Source of the DNA: Dugong dugon
Taxonomy: Eukaryota > Chordata > Mammalia > Sirenia > Dugongidae
NCBI GenBank assembly: GCA_030035585.1
Contig: CM057469.1
Location: 17,788,501-17,852,500, forward strand
Length of the DNA: 64,000 bases
Direction: 5' to 3'
The translations under genes were made by a program, and so were the position numbers. Below are positions 10,540-21,750 of the stretch, piece after piece. Each line of letters starts with the position of its first letter. Position 1 is the stretch's first letter. Under the pieces are notes generated by a model. The model made no database searches, was not told where the DNA came from, and was given only the letters and a program-made list of their open reading frames with translations.

Positions 10540-13270
10540 ACCCCATCCCACAACTTCCCACCCATGACAAGATTTTTTCTTATTTAGGCCAGGAGATAGG
10601 GGTAAGAGACAAACGGTAGAGGGAGTATGAGAGGTAGAGGAACGGGCTGAGGGACTGCCTGGCAAACTTGCCGATCAGATAACTCCAGCTCAAAATAGTG
10701 TTCTAATTAATAAAATTAGGCCATTCTTCCCCACTGTCTGTCTGGTATTTGGATAAATATGGAGATATGTAAAAAACAGTTGTCGTATTAGAGTGTAGTT
10801 GATTTCAGCACTGATGATAATCATGATCTTTGTGACATACACAGTTCCCCTTGTTCTTCTAGCTCTATCTTAACTAAAATAGATTATCTTTGAATGGCTG
10901 GTGTGGTGATTTCAGAAGGATTCTATCCCCCCTTCTTCAGCAGAACTTTTACTTTTATTGACTCTTTCTCCAAAAGTTTACTAATTCAGTTAAGATTATT
11001 CCTATTGAAACAAAGTACTAGATTCTGCCATTCCTCCCTCTGATCCCAGACTTCTTTAATTATAAACCACAATCACACCAGATAGTAAACCTTAAATATT
11101 TTAACATTTTTCCCAGCAGGGAGACAGCAGCACATAAAGCAACATGAAATTACACTAAAAGATTTATTTGTCCCTGACCCAGGGAGCCTTGCGTCTGTGC
11201 TTTATGATGATGAAGTCTGTCCTGCCCTCCCCTGCCCCCAGGCGGCTAATGAACTTGCATGAATACCTGGGAGTGGGTTACGTACACGCATCATGCTAGA
11301 CTACAAAGGAACTAAAACTTTAAACGATTAACAGGGATTTTAATACATGAGCTGTCAGATGTTCTGGAAAGTATTTGCTGGTAAATGTAGAGTTCAGCTC
11401 AAATTTTAGTGAGCAGTTTTTCCTTCTAGGTCATTGTCAAATTCATTTATAAGATAGTTTCAATCCAATCATACTTATTTAGAAGTTGTGATAAGTTTGG
11501 ACACAAATTGGCTAAAATTCCCCTTTTTACTGTTTGTAAAATGTGATTTGAAGAAAAAACTAGTAATGTAAAAAATACTGAAAGACTATTTCTTGACCTA
11601 ATGAGAGGATAAACAGTTTTCAGATGTTTTCTACAATGTCTTGTTTACATCCAAATTATTGAGAATTTAATTCTAAATCATCTCTTATCAGTTCATTAAA
11701 ATCTGTTAGTATGTCTATTAAGCATGTCCATTAAGCCACCGTTTATTAGCTCGACTTGAATTACCGTATTAGTTCTTTAAAAAAAACTGTATTTCTTTAA
11801 AAATTCAAATTTATAGTTAATTCATAAAGGGTTTTCACTCAGTAAGTCCAGATTAGTGAGATTTAGTATTAATCTCAGATGTTGACATGATGAACAGCTC
11901 TAAATCTTCTCTAAGGTTATTGCCTACTCCCCATGGGCTGTACTTCTCTATGTTCCCTTCTCTTTGTAGATTTTTTAGGAATTTTATAAAGCAAATTAAT
12001 AAGTTATCTCCTGTCTAGCAGTATATAAAACAAAAACAGATACAAAGGGGAAAATTAAAATAAAAACTTCTACTAAAGAAAAAAAATGTGTGATATCAGT
12101 AATAGCTAGATGTGTAACAAAGAAAAGAACAAAAAAGGAAAAGGAACAGAATGAGTGTACTTAATAAGCAGGCTATAAGTTCCTTGAGGGCAAGAGCTTT
12201 GCCTTAGTTACATTAAATCCCTTTGACAGCTAGCACAGTGTTTTACATGTGGTGTTGTGAAGAGATGTTTGTCAAATTGGGAAAAATATTAACAGGGCTT
12301 TGAGAACTTTCTCACATTTGAAGTGCTAATTTCTGGTGATTACAGTATTTCAGTATTTAATATTAATTTGGTTTTTCTGACTGGTATTGGACTTGAATTA
12401 CATTTACTGGTGATGGAACAAATTGAGAGGATGGCGCGTTCATACACAGTAGAATTTGCGGAGGGTTTTTTAAGAGTACACTTTTAAATAGCCTCAGCAT
12501 ATAAATCTGGGATTGCAAAGTAGATAAATTTTGTGGTGATTACTCCCTTCATAAATTTGATTTTTCCATGACGTTTCTTTAAATAGTGAACATCTCTAGT
12601 AAATTTAAATTTTGATTCTGCTTACACAGCTCATTTTACACATAGCTCTTCAGTAGCACATTGACTGAACAAAGCAAGGCGCTCAGCTGAACTGATTTCT
12701 TTGAGCCTTGTTGCTAAGTCCTGTAAAGAAAATATGGGCACACCTGTGCGTTCCTTTTATTAGACTGATTTAATTGCATGAAGTTGAGATGAAGAATCAG
12801 AAGGAAAATATTTCTCCTTGTATGCTGCACTTTATGGTATTTAATATTCAGCCAGGAATGGATTACCAAGAAACATTGAGGGGGGGCCTTCTCTAGAAAA
12901 AAATAGGATGGTGTTTTCATCTCCCTAGGACTATATACGTATTTATTTATATTCTGCCTCATTCCAGAAAGAATTTAAGCTTGGAAAAACAACCCCAAGA
13001 TTTAAAAAAAAAGTGTAAGTGAATTAATCAGAATAAGAGGTTAGGAAAAATAAGGTCAAATCAAAAGTGGGATTTATATACAAATTGCATGCTGTGAAGA
13101 GCAACACATTTATAACAGGGAGACCACATTTGGCTGTTAGTTTTTAAACAAAGTCAGTGCAAAGAAGATAACATAAAATAGCTCACCACTCCCGATGTCT
13201 GTGACAGAGTTGTCTAAGTTTAGTTCTCCCCGAAGGCTGGGAGATGGAGCTAATGTCAGGAGAACCCTGC
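10540..13270. other. Long repeat-poor block
   Basis: About 2.7 kb with no young repeat, the longest such stretch before 23 kb. A degraded L2 tail is probable at 12165-12265 ('aagttccttgagggcaagag'). 11100-11900 contains clustered TAAT/ATTA cores and no open frame of note. No exon could be supported. The 82-codon minus frame at 12714-12962 has no recognisable content. Confidence 0.5.
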
Positions 13271-13274
13271 TAAA

Positions 13275-13520
13275 GTATTACATTCATTTAGTCAGTCAGC
13301 AAATATCTATTGAACTGGAACAATTTGTCGGTTTCCAATGTGGACACTGGGAGTCCACAGCCCATACCCTTAAGGAGCACACAGTGTAGTGTGGGGAAAT
13401 AATAAAATAGACTGGAAATTGCAGTGTGATAAGTTCCTCCCGAAGCAGAGTATTGTGGCACTTAACCTAGATGTGGGAAGGGGAGCATCAGGCAAGAGTT
13501 TCTAGAGGAGTTGATGCCTC
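13275..13520 (+). repeat. Unassigned ancient mammalian repeat
   Basis: Resembles a high-copy mammalian repeat whose sense strand reads like 'caaatatctattgaactgg', then 'taaggagcacacagtgtagt' and 'gcagtgtgataagttcctcc'. The same type appears at 35000-35500. I cannot name the family from memory. Confidence 0.55.
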
Positions 13521-13740
13521 ACACTCCCTGGCTGCTGCAAACGATTGATGTGCTTGGCTGCTCACCTAAAGGTTGGAGGTTCTAGTTCACCCAGAGTAGC
13601 CTCAGAAGAAATGCCTGCTGACCAGAAAGTCAGTTCGAATCCACCAGCCTCTCCTTGGAAACCCCAAGGGGCAGTTCTACTCTTTCCTATAGGGACGCTA
13701 TGAGTTGGAATCAATTCAACAGCAGTAGATTTGGTTTTTA
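13521..13740 (+). repeat. AfroSINE variant with extra internal block
   Basis: Sense copy. The head region is 'gtgcttggctgctcacctaa' with 'cacccagagtagcctcagaa', then 'ccagcctctccttggaaacc' and the tail 'gctatgagttggaatcaatt'. The internal arrangement repeats part of the head region ('gtcagttcgaatccaccagc'), suggesting a chimera of two subfamilies or one SINE joined to another. Confidence 0.8.
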
Positions 13741-14036
13741 GGGTTTGTGTGACTTCACTGGGGAAGACGCTTCGGAACTTGCACCTGTTTCTGCTGTTTT
13801 GTCATGGCAGCCTTAGGAAACCAATGCAAAGCCTTGTCACTGGTGTAGGAGTTATATGATGGTAGTCACTTTAGAGAGGTGCCCTAGATTCAGCACAATG
13901 TTTGCATGCTACTGCTGTTATATATCTGTGTCTATATATCTAGATACGTGTGTGTGTGTGTGTGTGTGTGTTTTCTTTTTCTGCAGAGAGGTCAGATCAC
14001 TTAGTTAGATGGTGAACTAAAAGGGCCTCTAAATCA
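13741..14036. other. Short unique block with (TG)n
   Basis: Unique sequence with a short TG dinucleotide tract at about 13949-13971. No gene. Confidence 0.6.
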
Positions 14037-14700
14037 ATGATGGATTACACCTCAACATAAAGAAAATAAAAATCCTTACAACTGGACTAATAAGCAACAT
14101 CATGATAAATGGATACAAGATTGAAGTTTTCAAGGATTTCGTCTTACTTGGATCTACAGTCAACAACCATGGAAGCAGCAGTCAAGAAATCAAATGACAA
14201 ATGACACATTGCATTTTGTAAAAGACCTCTTTAAAGTGTTAAGAAGCAAAGATGTCACTTTAAGGACTATGGTGCATCTGACCCAAGCCTTGGTATTTTC
14301 AGTCACCTCATATGCATGCAAAAGCTGGGCAATGAATAAAGAAGACCACGAACTGCCAAAAGAACAAACAAACCTGTCTTGGAAGAAGTACAGCCAGATT
14401 ACTCCTTAGAAGCAAAGACGGCGAGACTTCGTCTTACGTACTTTGGACATGTTATCAGGTGGGACCAGTCCCTGGAGTAGGACATAGTGCTTGGTAAAGT
14501 GGAGGGTCAACAAAAAAGAGGAAGACCCTCAACGAGATGGAGTAACACAGCGGTTGCAACAGTGGGCTGGAACATAGCAGCGACTGTGAGGCTGGCTCAG
14601 GACCAGGCTGTGTTTTGTTCTGTTGTACATAGAGCATATAACACTGTGATTCGGAACTGACTTGACTGCACCTAACGACAATGGCAACAGCAGCAACAAA
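14037..14700 (+). mobile_element. BovB/RTE LINE, 3' part
   Basis: Sense copy of the last ~0.7 kb of BovB: 'ggattacacctcaacataaa', 'agcagcagtcaagaaatcaa', 'gcaaaagctgggcaatgaat', 'cgtcttacgtactttggaca', then the 3' tail with 'ctgtgttttgttctgttgta' and ACAA-type repeats. About 60 bp are deleted relative to other copies just after 'aagaagaccacgaa' (near 14340). The reading frame is broken in several places. It lacks everything 5' of the late reverse transcriptase region. Confidence 0.92.
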
Positions 14701-15192
14701 TTAATGGTCGACCTCTTCACTGTCTCAGGAAAATACTGTTCAGATGATTTTCTTCACTTAAAACAATGAGTAAGGACGGTCTTTGTGTTACCACTAAGTC
14801 AATGATGTGAAACACATGTAAATGAACGAAGAGTCTGTGCTGCTTATGATTCACAGACCTAATGAGCAGCCTTTCAGTTAACTTGCAGGATTTGTTTCTA
14901 TTGTTATGAAGAGTTTTGGCTTGGAGTTATTGAGGCCCTAAAGAAATACCGGCCAAATAAGCCAGTATATCAAGTAGGTGAAAATCAAGTCACTCTCTTC
15001 ACTCAGGTTTTTAGATTCTAGTATTATGATCTTTTTCCCCTCCATAAAGAGAAATAATAATTCACCCTCGGGTTTAAAAGCTCTGAGAGCACCACCACTC
15101 ACTCAGGTAGTGCACCTCTTTGTAATAGAGCAAATCTGTCAAGTCCATTGTCATTTCATGACACATGGATCAGATGATAATATTCAAACCAC
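14701..15192. other. Unique sequence
   Basis: No repeat or gene recognised. The last 14 bp before the L1 start the target-site duplication. Confidence 0.5.
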
Positions 15193-15206
15193 TGGTTTTC
15201 AGATTT
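15193..15206. repeat. Target-site duplication, left copy
   Basis: 'tggttttcagattt', identical to 23354-23367. The two copies bracket the whole minus-strand L1 and nothing else. Confidence 0.92.
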
Positions 15207-16650
15207 ATTTGAGCATTTTATTGTGCTTTAGGTGAAAGTTTACACAGCATATTAGTTTCCCATTCAGTAATTCATACATGAATTTTTCCATGACATTGGT
15301 TGCAATCTCTGCAATGTGTCTGCACTCTCCCCATTTCCACCTGGATTCTCCATTTTCACCCTTCTAGTTTCCATGCCCCTCTTTGCCGTCTTATCTTTAC
15401 TTTTGGGCAGATGTTGCCCTTTTGGTCTCATACAGTTGATTGTTCTAAGGAGCATATTCCTAACGGGTATTATTGTTTATTTTATAGCCCTGTCATATTA
15501 TCTGGCTGAAAGGTGATCTCCGGGAGTGGCTTCAGTTCCAAGTTAGAAGAGTGTCTCAGGGCTATATTTTCAGGGGTTCCTTCTGTCTCTATCAGACCAG
15601 TAAGTCTGGTCTTTTTTTATGAATTTGAATTTTGTTCTATATTTTTCTCCCACTCTGACCTGTACCTTCTGTTGTGTTCCTGGTCAGAGCAGTCAGTATT
15701 GGTAGCTGGGCACCATCTAGATATTCTGGTATCAGCTAGAGAAGACTGTAGTTCATGTGGGCCATTAGTCCTTTGGGCTAATTGCTTCCTTGGGTATTTG
15801 GTTTTCTTCACTCTCCTTTGCTGTAGACAGGAAGACAGCAATGGTTGTATCTTAGATGGCCACTCGGAAGCTTTTAAGACCCCAGATGCTACTCACCAAA
15901 GTGGGATGTAGAACATTATCTTTATGAACTGTGTTATGCCAGTTGACCTAGATGTCCCCGAGACTATGGTCCTTAGCGTTCAAACCCAGTAACTTAGTCC
16001 CGCAAAGTGTTTGGTTATGTTTTGAAGTTTCCATAACTGTGCCCCCTATGTGCTCTATTATATATATGAATATACATGCAGCATGTACAAATACATGTAT
16101 AGAAATATCCATAATCATACCTGTATATGCACGCATGTGTATTCCTGTATAACCTCCCTCACCTATTTAGCATACCTATCTACCTATGTATCCACTTGTA
16201 AACTTTTGTTTGTTATTACTGTTGTTATAGATTGTATATGTTATAGTATTTACCGTATTTGCCTTTTATTCTTGTGTTCCTCTCTGTGTTTTCCTTTGCC
16301 TTGGTTGCATTGTGCTGACTTCCCCCAAATTGTGTATTGCCTTTCCCTTCACCAGAGTTAATACTTGTCTACTACCTAGTTGGAAACCCTGGTGGCGAAG
16401 TGGTTAAGAGTTCGGCTGCTAACCAAAATGTCGGCTAGTTAGAATCCACCGGGTGCCCCTTGGAAACCCTGTGAGACAGTTCTACTCTGTCCTATGGGGT
16501 CACTATGAGTCAGAATCAACTCTCAACAGCAATGGATTTGGTTTTGTTTTGTTTTACTATCTAGTTAATGACTTCTCCTGCCTACCCCTCCCTTCCCTCG
16601 TAACCATCAAAGATCGTTTTTTTTGTGTGGGTAAACCTTTCCTTGGGTTT
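15207..16650 (-). other. L1 3' UTR
   Basis: About 1.27 kb without the nested SINE, long for a mammalian L1. Antisense landmarks are 'gagcattttattgtgcttta' at the 3' end, 'caccatctagatattctggt', 'ggccactcggaagcttttaa' and 'ccccgagactatggtcctta'. Its antisense strand is open over 15513-15911 (132 codons) but this is non-coding repeat sequence. Long, lineage-specific 3' UTRs are normal for L1 and help to date copies. Confidence 0.88.
16381..16555 (+). repeat. AfroSINE nested in L1 3' UTR
   Basis: Nearly complete sense copy: head 'accctggtggcgaagtggtt', box B region 'agttagaatccaccgg', tail 'tcactatgagtcagaatcaa' then a GTTTT-rich end. A 10-bp duplication with one mismatch flanks it: 'actacctagt' at 16371-16380 and 'actatctagt' at 16556-16565. 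Confidence 0.95.
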
Positions 16651-17164
16651 TTATAATAGTGATCTCATACAATATTTGTCCTTTTGTGATTGATTTATTT
16701 CACTCAGGATGATGTCCTCCAGATTCATCCACATTGTGAGATGTTTCACGGACTCATCATTATTCTTCATCATTGTATTCCATTGTGTGTATGTACCACA
16801 ATTGGTTTATCCATTCATCCGTTGATAGGCAGTTAGATTGTTTCTATCTTTTTGCTGTTGTGAATAATGTTGCAATAAACATGGGGGTGCATATGTCTAC
16901 TTGTGTCATGGCTCATTTCTCTAGGATATATACCTAGAAGTGGGATTACCGAATCATAATGATATTTCTGTTTCTAGGTTTTTAAGGAAGTGCCATACTG
17001 TTTTCCGTAGTAGTTGTACCATTTTATATTCCCACCAGCAGTATGTAAGACTTCCAATCTCCTCACAACCTGGCCAGCATTTATTGTTTTGTTTTTTTGA
17101 TCAGTGGCTTTATTTCTGGGGTGAGATGGTATCTCATTGTAGTTTTGATTTGCATCTCTCTTTT

Positions 17165-17318
17165 GGAGCCCTGGTGGCACAGTGGTTAAGAGCTCGACTG
17201 CTAACCAAAAAGTTGGCAGTTCGAATTCACCAGCCACTCCTTGGAAACCCTATGGGTCAGTTCTACTCGGTCCTGTAGGGTTGCTATGAGTCATAATCGA
17301 CTCAATGGCAATGGTGGT
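17165..17318 (+). repeat. AfroSINE nested in L1 ORF2
   Basis: Close to a family consensus: 'ggagccctggtggcacagtg', 'gagctcgactgctaacc', 'cagttcgaattcaccagcca', 'ctccttggaaaccctatggg'. The L1 reading is continuous across it ('gatttgcatctctc' before, 'ggctaatggttgc' after), so it inserted after the L1. Confidence 0.95.
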
Positions 17319-18557
17319 GGCTAATGGTTGCAAGCATCTCTCTTCATGTGTTTGTTAGCCACCTGAATCTCTTTGGTGAAATGTCTGTTCGTGTCCTTTG
17401 CCCATTTTTTAATTGGATGATTTGTCTTTTTCTTGTTGAAGTGTTGAAGTTTTCCGTAAATTTCAGACCCTTGTTGGATGTGTTATTGCCAAATTTTTTT
17501 TCCCTGTCTGCAGGTTCTCTGTTTTCTCTTTGGATAGGTCTTTTGATTACCCATGCATGTTTTTTAGGAGGTCTCATTTTTCTAGTTCATCTTCTGCTGT
17601 TTGGGCATTTTTAGTTGTGTTTGATATTCTGTTTATGCCACATATTAGGGCCCCCAATGCTGTCCCTATTTTTTCTTCCATGATCTTTATAGTTTTAAGT
17701 TTTATATTTAGGTGTTTGATCCATTTTGAGTTAGTTTTTGTGTATGGTATGAGGTATGGGTCCTGATTCATTTTTCTGCAGGTAGACATCCAGTTTTGCT
17801 AGCACCATTTTTTAAAGAGACTGTCTCTTCCCTGTTTAATGGACTTGGGCCCCTTGTTGAAGATTAGCTGTCTGTAGGTGGATGGATTTACATCTGTGTT
17901 CTCAATTCTGTTCCGCTGGTCTATGTGTCTGTCATTGTACCAGTACCAGGCTGTTTTGACTACCATAGCTATGTACTAGGTAGGTTCTGAGATCAGGTAG
18001 TGTGAGGTCTCCTCCTTTGTTCTTCAGTAATTCTTTACTTATTTGGACCTCTTTCCTTTCCATATAAAGTTAGTGATTAGTTCTCCCATCATTAAAGGAT
18101 GCTGTTGCAAATTGAATTGGGATTGCATTACATTTGTAGATTGCTTTGGGTAGTATTGACATTTTCATAATGTTAAGTCTTCCTATCCATGAGCATGGTA
18201 TGTTTTTCTATTTATGTAGGTCTCTTTTGGTTTCTTGCAGTAGTGTTTTGTAGTTTTCTTTGTATAGGTCTTTTACATCCCTGGTTGGATTTATTCCTAA
18301 GTATTTTATCTTTTTAGGGGCTGTTGTAAATGATGTTGTTTTCCTGATTTCCTTTTCGAAGTTCTCATTGTCAGTAATAGAGGAATCCAACTGAATTTTG
18401 TGTGTCGATTTTATATCCTGCTACTTTGCTGAATCCTTCTATTTATTCCAGTAGCTTTCTTGTGGAATCTTTTGGATTTTCTATGTATAGGATCATATCA
18501 TCTGTGAATAGGGATAGTTTTAGTTCTTCCTTACCAATTTGAATGCCCTTTATTTCC

Positions 18558-18703
18558 CTGGTGGCATAGTAATTAAGAGCTTGGCTGCTAATCGAAAGAT
18601 CACCATCTCAAATCTACCAGCCGTTCCTTGGAAACCCTATGGAACAGTTCTGCTCTGTCCTATAGGGTCACTATGAGTTGGAATCGACTCTATGGCAATG
18701 GGT
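18558..18703 (+). repeat. AfroSINE nested in L1 ORF2
   Basis: Sense copy with a perfect 9-bp duplication 'tttatttcc' at 18549-18557 and 18704-18712. The head has lost a few bases ('ctggtggcatagtaattaag'). Removing it restores the L1 order '..gccctttatttccttttc..'. Confidence 0.95.
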
Positions 18704-19430
18704 TTTATTTCCTTTTCTTGCTGTATTGCTCTAGCTAGGACTTCCAGTACAATGTGGAACATGAGTGATGATAAAGGGTATCATTGTTTGGTTCCCATTC
18801 TTAAGGGGAATGCTTTCAATCCTTTTCATTGAGAATAATGTTGGTTGTTGGTTTTGTATAAATGCTTGTTATTATATTGAGAGGAATTTTCCTTCTATTC
18901 CTATTTTGCGGAGAGTTTTTATCAGTAATGGGTGTTGGACTTTATCAAATGCCTTTTCTGTGTTGATTGAGATGATCATGTGATTCTTTTGTTTTACTTA
19001 TGTAGTGGATTACGTTAATTGATTTTTTTAATGTTGAACCATCATTGCATACCTGGTATGAATCCCACTTGGTCATGATGTATTATTATTTTTTTTGATA
19101 TGCTTTTGAATTTTGTTGGCTAGAATTTTGTTGAGAATTTTTGTGTCTATATCCATGAGGAAGATTGGTCTGTAATTTTATTTTTTGATGGCATCTTTGC
19201 CTAACTTTGGTATGAGGGTTATGCTGACTTCATAGGATAAATTAAGGAGTATTCCTTCCTTTTCTATTTTTTGGAATAGTTTGAGTAGAGTTGGTGTTAA
19301 CTCTTCTCCAAATGTTTGGTAGAATTCTCCAGTTGGGCCGGGGCTTTTTTTTGGTTGGGAGTTTTTTTTTTTATGATCTCTTCAATTTCTTCTTTCGTTA
19401 CGTGTGTGTTCAAAATTTCTGTCTTAGTTT

Positions 19431-19507
19431 GAGTCGGAATTGACTTGATGGCAGTGGTTTTGGTTTCTATTATTGTGGAACTGTTTATTTCTCTTTTTAA
19501 TACTGTT
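19431..19507 (+). repeat. Misplaced patch: SINE tail plus L1 sequence
   Basis: Starts with an AfroSINE tail ('gagtcggaattgacttgatg') and runs without a break into L1-type sequence ('tgtggaactgtttatttctc') that belongs about 1.4 kb away, at 20902-20939. The whole block matches 20866-20939 with a few mismatches and one 3-bp indel. The L1 is continuous in its expected order on both sides of this patch. Confidence 0.85.
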
Positions 19508-20284
19508 GTGTTTCAATACTGTGTGTTTCTAGAAATTCGTTCATTTCTTCTAGGTTTTCATATTTGTTGGAGTACAATTTTTCACAATATTCTGTATGAT
19601 CCTTTTTATCTCAGTTGGTTCTGTTGTAATGTCACCCATCTCATTTTGTATTTTGGTTATTTGCATCTTCTCATTCTTTTCCTTTGTCAGTTTGGCCCAG
19701 AGGTTTGTCAATTTTACTCATCCTTTCAGAGAACCAACTTGTAGTCTTATTGATTGTTTCTGTTGTTTTTCTGTTTCTGTTTCATGTATTTTTTCTCTAA
19801 TCTTGGTTATTTCCTTTTTTCTGGTGACTGGGGCTTCTTTTGCTACTATTTTCCTATATGTTTGTGTTATGGAGCTAAGCTGTTGATTTTGTCCCTTTCT
19901 TATTTTTTGATGTGTGCATTTATTGCTATAAATTCTCCTATGAGCACTGCTTTTGCTGTGTCCCAAAGGTTTTGGTATGTTGTGTTTTCATTCTTATTTG
20001 ATTCTAGGAATTTTTTTATTACATTATAAATTTCTTACATTACCCAGTGGTTTTTAAGCAAGGTATTATTCAGTTTCCATGTATTTGAATTTTTTCCTTG
20101 TTCTTCCTTTAATTGATTTCTAGTTTCACAGTGTGATCAGAGAAGATGCTTTGTATTATTTCGATGTTTTTGAATTTATTGAAGCTTGCTTTGTGGCCTA
20201 AAATATGGTGTATTCTAGAGAATGATCCATTTATGGTGGAGAAGAATGTGTAGTGTGCTGCTGTTCGGTGGAGTATTCTGTGTC

Positions 20285-20734
20285 TAGGTATCCCCTGCTT
20301 TTTGAAACTTTGCTTTATGCCACTTCACTTTTATGAAAGACCTACATTAGTACCTGTTTTCACTAACTGAAAGAAATCTGATGAGGATTTTTGCTTTTAT
20401 GAAAAAGGGCGGAAAGCAGAAATTGCATTCAGTGTTTGTTTTACAGTGAGCCGTTAAAGAGGCAACATGCATCCAAACAGCAAGAGTGGCATTGCCAAAC
20501 TCCTTTCCCAGAAACTACCCTCGCCATCACAGATGTGTCTGTGAGCATCTGTGCTTTATCTTGATTTATTTAGATTTTATGTATTATTTGGTATGATTTG
20601 GTAAGTTATTTTTTGTCTGGGAATGCTAAAAAAATTTTCTCATATAAAAGGTAATTGCTTCTTCACCTTAAGCCATTTCAGCTTACAAAAGGTGTCATAG
20701 GAACGCCCTACTTTTGGATAGCAGGGAAAACCTG
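20285..20734. mobile_element. Non-autonomous Tc1/mariner-like (Tigger-type) DNA transposon
   Basis: 450 bp interrupting L1 ORF2. The ends form terminal inverted repeats: left 'taggtatcccctgctttttg' and, on the other strand at the right end, 'caggttttccctgctatcca' (about 16 of 22 positions match). A TA follows the right end (20735-20736) and a changed TA precedes the left end, as expected of TA-targeting elements. There is no transposase. The strand is not assignable. Removing it rejoins the L1 sequence. Confidence 0.8.
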
Positions 20735-20850
20735 TATGTCTGTGAGGTCAAGTTGCTTGATTGTGTTGTTTAGATTTTCTGTATCTTTTTTGAGTTTCTT
20801 TCTAATTGTCCTGTCCTTCAATGAAAGTGGTGTGATAAAGTCTTCTACTA

Positions 20851-20901
20851 CTTTAGGGTCGCTGTGAGTCGGAATTGACTTGACGGCAGCAGGTTTGGTT
20901 T
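20851..20901 (+). repeat. AfroSINE tail fragment in L1 ORF2
   Basis: Only the last ~50 bp of an AfroSINE ('ctttagggtcgctgtgagtc' to 'caggtttggttt'). The L1 continues on either side ('tcttctacta' and 'attgtggaactg'), so it is a severely 5'-truncated insertion. A copy of its second half plus the following L1 sequence also appears at 19431. Confidence 0.85.
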
Positions 20902-21750
20902 CTATTGTGGAACTGTTTATTTCTCTTTTCAATACTGTTAGAGTTTGTTTTATGTATTTTGGAGCTCTGTCATTGGGTGTGTAAGTATTTATTATGATTA
21001 TATCCTGTTTGTAGATTGACCCTTTAATCATTATATAATGCCCTTCTTGTCTCTTATGATGGATTTTGTCTTAAAGTTTAATTCATCAGAGATTAATATT
21101 GTTACTTCTGCTCTCTTTTGGTTACTGTTTGGTTGATATACTGTTTACCATCCTTTAATCTTAGCCTATTTATATCTTTGTGTCTAAGGTGCATCTCTTG
21201 TATGCAGCATATTGATGGGTAATTTTTTTTATTTATCCATTCTGCCATTCTCTATCTCTTGACTGGTGCATTTAAACCATTTACGTTCAGTATGATTATT
21301 AATAGGTATGTATCCTACTTCTGTCATTTTGGTATACTTTTTTGTAGTGTGACGGTTTCTTTGTTCTGCTTCATTTTCTGTGCTGAGTTCTTTTTGTTTA
21401 TGGATTTCTTTTTATTTCCTTCTTGTTGATTTTATGTTTATTGATTCTGTGATTTTCTTCTTTTTTATTTTGGTTAATAGGCTTATTAATTTTTTTGTGA
21501 TTTCTCTGAAATTTACCTTAAGCTTCTTTCTAAGTTTAAAACAGTCTGTTATTTCTTGATACCACTTTAACTTCTTTTCCATGTGGAAGTTGTGTAACTA
21601 CACCGTTTATTCCTCCGTTTGTGTTTTGAAGTTGTAATCAATTACAAACTGACATCTCTGGTTCCCTGTTTTCAGTTTCATAGCTTTATTTTCCTTTTGA
21701 GAATTCTTTGTCTGGATTGGTTCCTGGGTATGCTGTTGAGTGTCTTAATC

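Larger units (their letters stand above)
16650..21328 (-). pseudogene. L1 ORF2 (endonuclease / reverse transcriptase), decayed
   Basis: Encodes on the minus strand the L1 protein that nicks DNA and reverse-transcribes its RNA. The likely start ATG is at 21326-21328. The endonuclease region is visible at 20950-21031, with 'IIIINTYTPN' matching the family's conserved 'INIYAPN' type motif. A reverse transcriptase/C-terminal stretch at 18208-18390 includes 'KYLGINPTRDVKDLYKENYK'. The C-terminal end near 16665-16735 translates to 'MNLEDIILSEINQSQKDKY'. Frameshifts, stops and five nested or duplicated blocks break it. Confidence 0.9.

Noticed and set aside
15513-15911. 132-codon plus-strand frame
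   Set aside because: It is antisense to the L1 3' UTR and part of a dispersed repeat, not a gene.
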